Below are positions 1-10,200 of a stretch of DNA of 64,000 bases, piece by piece. This DNA comes from Lottia gigantea (taxonomy: Eukaryota > Mollusca > Gastropoda > Lottiidae). Numbering within the stretch: position 1 is the stretch's first letter; each line of letters starts with the position of its first letter. The stretch lies in NCBI RefSeq assembly GCF_000327385.1, contig NW_008707797.1, positions 3,288,028 to 3,352,027 on the forward strand. The letters are read 5' to 3'. The notes beneath the pieces were generated by a model. It had not been told where the DNA came from, did not search any database, and worked only from the letters and a program-made list of their open reading frames with translations. The position numbers and the translations under genes are program-made.

Positions 1-81
1 TTCATCTTGTAGATAATCATCAACTTCTGGTATTTTATTGACAGGTGGTAGCTCTTCATAATTATTACTATATTCTTCATT
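1..81 (-). CDS. PRCC: PRCC exon 5 (5' part only)
   Basis: The acceptor GACTAG precedes 81 and the frame stays open to the window edge. It encodes NEEYSNNYEELPPVNKIP then EVDDYLQDE. The end matches the region just before the conserved C-terminal domain of PRCC. The rest of the exon is outside the window. Confidence 0.8.
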
Positions 82-2428
82 CTAGTCAAATAACAAAATA
101 TAGTCATTATAAAATCAATAAGAAAAGAAAGGTAGGTCTGTAGATACTACTGTTTAGTTTGATATAAATCACATAACTTTCTCAAAGGTCTGTAAGTTTA
201 GTGGGGTTCCTCATTAATTTGTGTCATTATTAATCACCAGATTAACAGATCACCATTAATACAGGGAAATATCTAAGTATTGAGCTAAAGATTTTGTCCA
301 TATCTTTATCAATGAATCTGATTATTCAAAAACAAAAAATCGGTGATATCACACTTCTTCTTTCAAGACTAAAAGGTTATGTTGTTACAGCTATAAACAA
401 AGAAAATCTGCTGAAATATGCCTGACAATACCCGACACTCTGTAAATACAGGTGGCTGTGCCAGTCTGGGTACAGTGGGACATTTGCCAGCCTAGAAAAC
501 TATATGAAAAATAAGATAAATACCTGTGAATAAGGAACATTATAAAATGACTGAGATATATCTGAATGACTATTACTACTTGAAGCTATTGAACTGACAG
601 AGGGTTGTGAATTAACCAGAGCACCAGAGTAGGGATTATTATGTCCTTTATTGAACCCTAATGGTGCATCAGGGTTCACTGTGATTTTAGGTAGCGTGGA
701 CACAGGCCCTGTTTGTGACGTCACTGACACGTCTGGTAGAATATCGGACACTGACGGCAAACAAGGTGGAAGATCTTTCGACAATTCTAAATGTTCAGCA
801 TTATTCTCAGTATCTACGTCCAATGAAAAGAAATTTCCAGAATTTGAATTTTCTTCGTCACTATCACTTTCGTATCCAGTCATTGCTTGAAATGCCGTCA
901 ATTTCTTCAGAGACTTGGCCTCTTCATTAGGTTTCTTACTAGCTGTTTTAGTCTTATCCACGTTAGGCTTAGGTGGTGGCTTCCTTTTTAAAGTGTGAGG
1001 CACTAAAATTCTGTTAGATTCTTTCTTCACTGCATGAACTGGTGGAGGTAACAGAGATGTCAATCCACTCTTCTGTGTCTAAAATTATATGTGACATCAT
1101 CAGTTCTATTTTCAATCACAAAGAGTGAAAGTCTATTGATCTTGAATATGTAAGACCCAATTTTGGGTACACAAGAGAAATATCAAAGAGATTTGTTAAA
1201 CAATCATCCAATCCAATGGTTTAATACGTAATAATTTCTTTGTCTCATTTCCTAAAAAATTGTAAGTTTTATTTTGGAAGCACTGAAACTGCATAGTGCT
1301 TTTCATTTGAAACAAGAAAAAATAATACGAAACTTACAGATGGTCCCAATTTTATTTTCTTCTGTTTTGGTTCATCTTCATCATCCTGTATGGAAATATT
1401 GATACACAAACAATAATTATCGATTTTCTACAGATATATGGATGTACAATATGTACCTTATCAAAGAGAATGTATTTTGTTGGACACAAAGTATAGGATA
1501 GCCATCCCTTTTCAATCAATGTGTAGACAGTTTAAACTACGAAATAATAGGTTTTTGTTGAATTTCATATGTTCTAGATTAAGGATAGCAGAAATGGAGC
1601 TCTATCTGTTAGCAAAGGCAAATAATTAGCAGAATATAAGAGTTCAAACAGGTAAAAACAACTGTGCACTCTATAAGGAAATACATGTATACAGTAATTA
1701 AAAACAAACCTGAAGTTTTGGAATAGTTATTCTAACTGGTTGTTTTGAACGTTTAGGAGGTGGTTTGGGAGCATCTTTCATCTGAGATTTTTTTGGTTTG
1801 ACTTCATCTTCGAGCTTATCATCCAGAACTACACCAGCCTCATCTACTGTTTCTACAGAACTTTTGGGTACTGGCAAATTATTGTGAAGAAAATTACCTT
1901 CATCTGTAAAAGAACATAATGATATGGGCTGTTACTTGGCTAGAAACTTTCAAAAAAGCCAAAAAAAAAAAAAAATAACATTTTATGATGCTGTAGAGCT
2001 TTCAATTATCAATGCACCACACTTCTACCTACTGAATTTATTTATCAAATTGTATGCATGTATGCACTACTTTACTTTTGTATACCAAAGGCAAAATTAA
2101 TGTAGGCCTAATGAAATCGAGAATAAGCAATGCCTTTTTAAAATAGCTTAGCAATGGTTCATATCAATATTGTAACAGCCTTACCAGTCTGTCCTGACCC
2201 AATCCCACCATAATCATTCGGCCTCACAGTCATATCATCTTCATCATCGCTAATCTGTCCAGACAAAACCGTAACTCGTGAAGCTGGGGTCGTTTTATCA
2301 TTTTCTCTACTTTTACTTTCAGCTGTTGTTATCGTTTTAGTGGCTTTTATTTCAACTTTGATAGCTTCTTCGTTTTCCTCGCCGCTTGCACTATTATCAT
2401 CGCTGTCATAATAAGATACTAAAGACAT
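1..2428 (-). CDS. PRCC: PRCC homologue (proline-rich protein PRCC), N-terminal five exons, partial
   Basis: Five minus-strand coding exons join in phase: 2428-2185 (ATG at 2428-2426), 1903-1710, 1385-1338, 1078-524 and 81-1, the last running off the window. They give 374 codons. The start MSLVSYYDSDD matches the MSLVAYASSDES-type start of PRCC. An acidic and lysine/proline-rich region follows. Exon 4 carries the family's SGLTSLLPPP block and the NRILVPHTLKRKP block (mammalian NRLLLPHAFSRKP), then an acidic stretch leading to ENSNSGNFFSL. The last visible residues, EVDDYLQDE, correspond to the DASFIDDEAF segment that precedes the conserved C-terminus. In mammals PRCC is nuclear, binds MAD2B and associates with splicing factors; that role is family knowledge. 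The conserved C-terminal domain is outside the window, so completeness cannot be judged. Confidence 0.88.
524..1078 (-). CDS. PRCC: PRCC exon 4 (largest, 185 codons)
   Basis: The acceptor ATTTTAG precedes 1078 and the donor GTATTT follows 524. It begins TQKSGLTSLLPPPVHAVK, the most diagnostic PRCC block, and ends in a Ser/Asn/Tyr-rich low-complexity stretch with YNVPYSQ. Phase 0-0. Reading on past the donor meets a stop within eight codons, which supports the splice. Confidence 0.87.
1338..1385 (-). CDS. PRCC: PRCC exon 3 (16 codons)
   Basis: A 48-base phase 0-0 exon encodes DDEDEPKQKKIKLGPS, between acceptor ATACAG and donor GTAAGT. The acidic-then-basic run matches the EEDEPTKKK region of PRCC. 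It is too short to be found as an open frame on its own. Confidence 0.82.
1710..1903 (-). CDS. PRCC: PRCC exon 2
   Basis: The acceptor TTTTACAG precedes 1903 and the donor GTTTGT follows 1710. It encodes DEGNFLHNNLPVPKSS at the start and a Lys/Pro-rich end (APKPPPKRSKQPVRITIPKLQ without its last residue), which resembles the KKRKEPVKI segment of vertebrate PRCC. Phase 1 in, phase 0 out. Confidence 0.85.
2185..2428 (-). CDS. PRCC: PRCC exon 1 (start exon)
   Basis: ATG at 2428-2426 opens 81 codons plus one base. It encodes an acidic, Ser/Asp/Glu-rich start ending YGGIGSGQT, and the donor GTAAGG follows directly at 2184. Phase 1 joins cleanly to exon 2. Confidence 0.87.
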
Positions 2429-2659
2429 ATTTGCAGTCTTATAATGGATCTATTTAGTTGTAACAACGATTTTTCTAAATTTTTCGATTTGTTGACATTT
2501 TTATTCAAGGGCACATAACTCTAAATGATAATCGAAGGGACGTAATTCCAAAAGTTAGCCAGACCACAGTAATTTTTTCGATTATTCTAAATAACGAACT
2601 TCGTATTTAGACCTTGAATGCAAAACCTTTCTTGTATCATGGAAAGTCTCTCTATCCAG

Positions 2660-2706
2660 GGTTCTGATTGGCTGTATTCGCTGGTGTACAATCCAATCAA
2701 ATCGAT
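2660..2706. repeat. Foldback-family arm (TGATTGG...CCAATCA)
   Basis: TTCTGATTGGCTGTATTCGC and, downstream, TACAATCCAATCAAATCGA match the right arm of the foldback element at 38130-38256. A third related arm lies at 23749-23790. This looks like a solo arm of a small dispersed inverted-repeat element close to the PRCC start. Confidence 0.5.
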
Positions 2707-2754
2707 CATTTCCTTTGTTTGAATGTTTGCTTGATCTCAAATTGTATCTTTACA

Positions 2755-2894
2755 TTTCTCAATCAACTATGAACCTACTACAGGCCACAGATAATTTCTC
2801 AATCAACTATGAACCTACTATAGGCCACAGATAATACTACAGGCCACAGATAATTTCTCAATCAACTATGAACCTACTACAGGCCACAGATAAT
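2755..2894. repeat. Tandem repeat, 40-bp unit, about 3.5 copies
   Basis: Units starting TTTCTCAATCAACTATGAAC and ending GGCCACAGATAA occur at 2755, 2795 and 2853. A half unit (ACTACAGGCCACAGATAA) lies between the second and third. Copies are almost identical, so the expansion is recent. Confidence 0.85.
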
Positions 2895-3057
2895 GTCTTG
2901 AAAATTCTGGATGGATAGTATTATTATCCCCCTTTATACATTTGTTTTCTCTCATTTACTACCAGAGATAGCTCATTTTTTTATTTTGATAGTTTGAGAG
3001 CCTGACCTTTTATATCACCACCAACCCACCTCATCATTGGTACCCCACCCGTCCAAA

Positions 3058-3372
3058 GTTTCCCACAGAAAACTCATAATGAATACAAGAAAGAAAGACA
3101 ATGCATCTTTCAAAATAATTCCTATTAAAACATGAATCCAAGTTGATCAGATATTTTATTTCAAGAACTGTTCTGTCAGATTTTACAAGTACAAATAAAT
3201 TTCCTTTACAAATGTTACAAAAGTTATAACACACATTTCTACAACAATTTTTCAGGAAGTGCTCGGTGGAGTCGTCATCTAAACCCAGACAGTTAAGGCC
3301 TATATCCTCACCATTTTGATATTCTAATGATGATATTACCAGTCTGATGTTTAAAGGGTTGATAGCGTTCAA
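3058..3372 (-). mobile_element. LINE ORF2 C-terminal fragment
   Basis: The minus-strand frame reads NIRLVISSLEYQNGEDIGLNC, less its last residue, then CLGLDDDSTEHFLKNCC and a tail with LFVLV and YLINLDSC. This resembles the end of non-LTR ORF2 proteins, where a RISSH...Y.N.....R.C..C...D.EHFL.C segment precedes a hydrophobic tail. One cysteine of the usual CxxC pair is missing, and no RT or endonuclease domain lies beside it. It is a dead 3' remnant. The LINE clade cannot be told from this piece. Confidence 0.42.
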
Positions 3373-4160
3373 TTAACTCGTGGATCTACATATTTGTATG
3401 GACCCATAGGCCTATATATATATATATTACCACATCCTCCTAAAATACCACCAAATCTACAAAACTAGGCTCTCTATGGTCAGCGCAAATGTCTGAAAGG
3501 CCCGCCTTCCCAGATTATGTGTATAAACTTATTAAGTAAGTTCGTAGAAGGCTGCGTGGGCGTTAACAGTAACTTCTATCAGTGGGAGTAACATGCATTG
3601 TCTGGAAACATTGTTCTAGTGCTGACACAAGAGCAGGTGCCCCATCTGGTAAGCTTCTCTCAGAGACACAATACGGCATGATATATTCTTACTGTGTTTT
3701 AATTCAGTGGCCAGTGGGTTGGGACCCCTCTCCTGGTATTTTTTTTTAACATATGCCCTCCTCCGTTTTGTTCTCGGAGCTTGGACCACAATAGAGAATA
3801 GCCCAGTTCCTAAGGTGGTCGAGTCACTGTTTCAATTATAGCAAATATATTAAATAATTATTGATTTTCATTATTACATCAAATCGTCATAATGTTTAAA
3901 TAATATTTATAATTAATTAAGTTTTATATTACATTTTTAACTACAAATCTTGTAAGAAATGAAACTTTATCATACGATCAGCAGATCGTTTACCTTTTCT
4001 TATATTCCTAGGAGTTAAATAATGTAAACCATTGGCAACGTGTCACAATAATTAGCTCTCTCACACGACAGGTACCACTCTATATCCAGTACCTTTTATA
4101 TGGTCCCTTTCCTACACTATTTCTAAAAGTATTAACCTTTTTTTATCCTATCTTCTCAAA

Positions 4161-4261
4161 TCACGATGTACAGGTTTTACAACATGTTCGTTTGAAATTT
4201 AAATTGTCACAAAATTTCACAAGTTTAACAATATGACAGTGTTCATATTCATCTCTACATT
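4161..4261 (-). CDS. ADAMTSL exon 17: PLAC domain and stop
   Basis: The acceptor TTTCTATTTCAG lies before 4261, and TGA is at 4163-4161. In phase with exon 16 it encodes ECRDEYEHCHIVKLVKFC, then FKRTCCKTCTS. That is the six-cysteine PLAC pattern (human ECRDTTRYCEKVKQLKLC ... FKSRCCGTC). It is too short to appear as an open frame. Confidence 0.92.
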
Positions 4262-7200
4262 CTGAAATAGAAAATATGACATATCTTTAAACACAGTTGG
4301 AAAAAAGGTGTTTTCTGATGGAGGAGTCGTTTGTACCTTCCCCCAAAACAGTTTTGCTTCCTACATATTTTTGTAACTTTTTGACATTTTCGTGATCATG
4401 CTTCCGTTATAGTTACTCAAAATTTGGAACAGATCTCTCAAGTTCCTAAACGTTCGTTTAGGGCGTTCGTTTCAAATCTGACTGGCCATTACAGGACAAA
4501 GGATAAAGATCTATTAACCAACCTTCTGTACAGGGATCTGCATTACATTTTTTAATAACAACTGGTCTAGGGAGTTCAGCACAAGCTCTACCAGCAGATC
4601 GACCACTAGCCGACCAGATACATGTTAACATTCTAGATTGAAACCCACTCTCTCCACACCCTGCTACACACTGAAATTATAATATGATATAGAATGATAA
4701 GGAATTAAAAGTCACAGAATGATTGGTATTAATAGGTGTTAATCCTGACAATGATATTAAGTTTTATAAAATGATTATGGACTTACAGTTTATTGCCCCA
4801 TGTCAAAGAAAAGGTTCTTTTTCAATGTCAACCTGCATCGCTCACAAAAAGAAATAGCGTTGACCATTCGACAATAAAATGGCGCATAAATTATGGATAT
4901 CACTTTCTAAATCGTAACCAAAGATCTATATTCTTCTCCTTGATCATAACCAGACAACTAACATGAACACACATTACTTACATAGGACCATTCAGAAGTA
5001 TTCCACAATGGTTTACACAAAATATTGGAACATTCCTGTTTATTGACAGGTCTGGTTACAGGATTACAGTAACTGTCTTCTATTACTCTATCACTACCAT
5101 CTCGTGTACAATTTACAGCCCGAGACTGTATGGCATAACCATCTCGAAAACACTTATCTGTACCACACTGAAATTAAAAAAAACATGTCTTAATTGATCG
5201 TTCCCAAAATACCAGCTGGAGACGAGATACCAGTGAACCAATAGTGCTGACTCTATTATTGGGAAAAAGGAAGCCAAACAAACTGATAAATATAGATCTC
5301 ACAGTTGGTTGTCAGAGAAAAGTAACTCTTTAATTGCACCGTACATATTTACACGGTTTTCGAATTATGAAGCTTTCAATGACATCTCTTCTCTACAAGA
5401 ACCAGGAACATCCTTCCAACACATGAAAGACAATATTTTTGGCAAAGGGTAATTTAATAATGATTCTGAATATAAGCAGCCTTACCTTGGACCAGTTGCC
5501 AGTAGTCCATTGAACACACGGTGTTTTGTTACATCCTTTAGAAGAAGCGGGTACTGTAATCCCTGCATTTCTACACACCCGAGACGGCAAGATCTCGAAA
5601 TAATCGTCCGTTATAATTTCACAAGTTACATTACGAGTTTGTTTACCACCTCCACAAGTTTTACTGCACCCCGACCAGTCACTCTGGATTAGCTTTAAAG
5701 GTTTCTGTTTATGATCGAAAGGATCTCTAAAAGTTTTAGTTTGAATATCACTGATATTAGCATCTAAAAATGCTTCCCTGAATGATAACAGTTGAAATAT
5801 GTCTAATAAGTTACTGAATTGGATGCTGATATTGGCTGAAACACTATCAGCATAACACGTATAGTTTCCAGTATCTTTCTCTGGGCGCGATCTTTTGATC
5901 CTTAAATTACCCTTTCCAGACACATTCACTCTTTTCCCTTTCTTTAAGGGTCGTCCATTTTTATACCATAATATCATACGTTTATTAAATCCCTTAGCCG
6001 GGCACCTGACAATGATATTAGTTCCTGGAAGAAGGAATGCCTTGGTACCAACCACCAGCCGTATCTTATTCATCTTGTTAAGTTGAAAGAAATGAAGTTT
6101 TTGTTGTTTAATTCTCACTACAGGACATGCTGTATTGTTACAAGGCTGTGTGTCTACAGGGCGTTCACTAGGTCGACAGTGTTTATCACTAACGTCCGTT
6201 ACTTTATCACCTGAATGTTTCTGACACAGGATAGGACGAATCTGAATCCCCGTACCACACGTTACAGAGCACTGAAAATGAGAAAATTTAAAAGAGGTTA
6301 AAATCTTCCTTCGTTAGGCATCATGAGCCCTATAGGGTCCACGAGACCCAAGACTCACGATGATTATAGAAAATTAATGGTTTCTGCAACTAATTAATCA
6401 AACGCAGTCCACTTTAGTTTGACAAGCTATACGATGAATGTCAGGAACATTAGAGGATATTTGGAATGGTAACTTACATCAGTTGAAAAGTAGAATGTTA
6501 CGAAATTTTCACAGTAGAGAAATCATGATAGTTTACTTACATCAGACCACAAGCCAGTTGTCCAGGACGCAGGGCAAGCTTGTGTATTACAGGATCTCTT
6601 TCTTTCTGGTACTGGTTGTTCACACATAAAGTCTGGTAGATGGAGGATGTTATCGACACCGTGACTAAATTCCTGAATACACTCGACATCTCTGGACATC
6701 ACACCACCTCCACATGTAGCTGAACATTCACTGAAATCTCCAATACGCCACCTGAAACCACCAGAATCAGTTTAGTGGTATACAATCAGGTACTTTATAT
6801 GTTAAAGACGCGGGAGCTTGAGATGCCACCCTCTATGACCAGTACGTTTTCGGGTTCAATTAATAATTTTTGGGAAATTTACATAAAGCAGCCCTCCAAA
6901 TATAATAACAGATGATACTGCCAATCGCTGGCATTATCCTATTTTTAAGTTTAATTTAGTGCTTAAAATACCAACAGGAGAATCTCATGATTTTACAACT
7001 AATCTTTCGATGACAATTTGATAGATCTATTTTATACTGGTTTCATAACTGTACCTTTGTGGACAAGAGAAGTCGTTGCAGATCTTTCGTTCTATGGGTA
7101 TCAAAGGTGCTTTTTCACAATGATTATCAGGAACTGTTGTTCCATTGGTTTTATGAACACAAATTAACTTTGTTTCTTGAGTACCTGAAAGAGATTGGTT

Positions 7201-10200
7201 GGAATTAAAATATACTCACAAAATTTTCTTTACGATTGAAATACCGACTTAACAAATTCATGCACGCAGAAAGTGTCATCACATGCCCTCCAAAGGCCGA
7301 AAGTCTTGTACAGCTATAGTGACATCCATATGTATGCGAATTGTACACAGTTCTTGGCGGGGATCACATGTAACTGGACAGCTTCTCCGACCTTCATCAC
7401 TTACAGAGGGGAAATTGGGATGATCAAGATTACAGTAAAAACAATATCCAGTAATATTTGACTTACCGCCCAGACAACTTCTAGTACACTCTGTGAAACC
7501 AACAGCTTTAAATATAAAATCTTCATAACATGGCTCTTCTAAACAGGGTTCTGTTTCTATCGGTTTAGAATCTGAAAAGAATCCATTAGGTTTGGTCATG
7601 TTGTCGTACTCGTCAAATATGCATCTTAATTTGGCTATATCTTTTACATCTAAAATGATGACAGAAGAGCCGAAATTGTTCTTGGTGAAATATTTTCCAC
7701 TTCCATTAATAACATTAACTAAACAATGTACAGTATAAGATAACCCCCTTAGTGACCAGTAGATAATACAGATGTAATGAGACTTCGAAATCCGAAGAAC
7801 TTACCAGAACCTTCACATTCTGAATCAGCCAGATCGACTATAGCCTGAAGATAAACCAGGTAAACCTGACATCTGACATATCTTCTTCTGACACCAGTAC
7901 CACATGTCACACTACACGTACCCCAACTTGAAACCACGTACCTATATACAAATTGAATCAAATGGAGTTTTACACCCTCCTTGTAGGTACATATAAATTA
8001 CATCAAATGTATCAAACAAATGATATTATACCCTTTAGACAATTTATATTTAAAGAGTAAGCAAGCTCTGGGAACTTTTTGCTGCATTTCAAACGTTCCT
8101 GATGAACAATGTAAGTTCAGTATTGATCGTCAAAGGCCTGCTATGAGTATATATGATTAGAGTTATTCCATCTCTATGGATATGATATCTGCATACTACT
8201 CGAAAACGACTGCAAGGGTTCATCTCCTTATCAAACGATTACCAGAAGTTCACTGAAGCAATATCCCATGGCCTCAGGATGATAAACATTCTAATCTTTG
8301 TTTCTAAATTTGTACCTGGGAGAACTCATGTCATGATTCTGTACATCATCTTCGTGCACCACGGAATCAGCATCTTCTGTATTATCAGCGGTCAGTGGAG
8401 CCTGTCGTAATTCACCCAATGATATTTCTTGGACTTCTAAAAGTAGATAAGACATCTTTCTTTAAATCATATTGATCCGACAAAAAATAGCTTTTAAACT
8501 TCAAATGTTACGATCCGAAGGTATCCTTAGTCCTTAGAAATTTGACCTTTCATCGAAGATCATTTGATGAAACGTGGCCCTGTATTCTAGTGGTGAATTG
8601 ATCACCTGTAAGGTGCCTAAGTCAAAGTTAAATTTGGAGAAAAAAATCAGAAGGAAAGGCTCTATTTCATTTTTCAAGCCAAGATTAACACTAACAAATG
8701 TCAATTTACAGTCAGGTTTTACTGATATATTTTACAGTGTGTATTTAACTTGTATTTTACAGTGTGTATTTACCTGTATATTTTACAGTGTGGGTAATCA
8801 CCTTGTTAATATAATTCAATGGGAAACATGAACTATAAACAGTTAATTTACCCTGAGTTTTTTACCCTCAACAACCTAGTCTAGCTTCTTACGCAGATTA
8901 TCTGGTTTATTTCTAGCATAACGAAGCTATTTTAAGACAAACCAACACAAAACAAGAGATTCAATTAAGTAGAAGACAGATTATTTCAGCCAGGTTTTTT
9001 AATTACTGGTGAATGCTGATTATTATTCTCTTTAGTATCCTACACTGTAAAAAAAGTTCTATCAGCGGTTAAAGTTGCTTTCAGGTTACTTAAGGTAATG
9101 AGGATCTGTAGCGAGTTGGATTATAGTTTATTACGTGATAAGGCACCATAGGCTAAGTTATCCTGATTTCGAACAATGAACAGTTTTTATTCTTCCAATA
9201 TATTTTTTAAATGATAAATAGTCTTAAGAGAGTATCATCTTGCCATTTCAGTCGGTAGAAATTCCAGGTTAATTTTAACAGTGTATGTGTGTAATGTACC
9301 AGTAAATACCAGTTAATGAATAAGATATTTATAATGATAGATTAAACTATAAACAAATCAGCTTTATACATAAACAATCTATATACACTGTACATATATA
9401 CCAATATTCTACACGTGGTTTCCCTCCCTCAACACTCATTTAATAAAGATGAATGTCTTTTATTGCAGGCTAGTGTAAGTCTAAGCCAGTGCCAGGTGTT
9501 ATGTTATTATAGCATAAGGGGAAATTGAAGAATTTAACGTAGTCTGTAGTCTGCTGTATTGCAAATTTGATGTTTAGAAATAATTTTATCCCAGCTTACT
9601 GAGTATATTATTACAACACAATTCCTATTTTATCTGTCTGCGACTATATTTCAATCATAGGAAATTAATGTAGTGTTACAATGCTCTTCAGTGGTCTATT
9701 ATTGGCAGTTCCAACACCGGCTTAAACCAAGCAATAAATAAGTAATAGTAAATATAGTCGAGACACAGTATATCAGTTAGTTTATGGTTTGTATGTTTAG
9801 ATTGTTACTTATGTTATTTATTCAACTAGTAGTTTATTATCAATCGGATCTGTTTACTCACAAACAGTCATTTAGTACCTGCCTCTAATGACCCATGACC
9901 TCTTCAAATATCAATTTACATTTTTAACGATTTTCAGAGAGTTTTGGCAGTCAATCAACAGTATTTAACTAACTTGACAATCAAGCGAAAATAAACATTC
10001 ACTTAACATTCGAATAGTAAATTATTTTATTCAAATAACCAATTTGGCTCGGGAGTTTTTGATGAAATTAACAGTGGAATTACACTTTATACTTAATATT
10101 GATGAGAATTCGGTCCCGCCCATTTATTCTATATTCGATGAAAATAGTCGTAATGAGTTTTAATTATTTACAGCTGCAAGACTGTTAAATGAATATTTTT

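Larger units (their letters stand above)
2429..4160. other. Intergenic region between PRCC start and ADAMTSL end
   Basis: It should contain the PRCC promoter and the ADAMTSL 3' UTR and cleavage site, because both genes run leftward. I saw no convincing AATAAA on the minus strand close to the ADAMTSL stop. The block also contains a 40-bp tandem repeat, a TTGATTGG-type foldback arm and a LINE ORF2 tail, listed separately. Confidence 0.6.

Noticed and set aside
4466-4522. Read-through of ADAMTSL exon 16 to a stop as the natural C-terminus
   Set aside because: The 19-residue extension has no family similarity. Splicing at GTTGGT to 4261 gives an in-phase PLAC domain instead.
5510-5692. Plus-strand frames opposite ADAMTSL exon 14
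   Set aside because: Shadow frames of a well-supported minus-strand exon.
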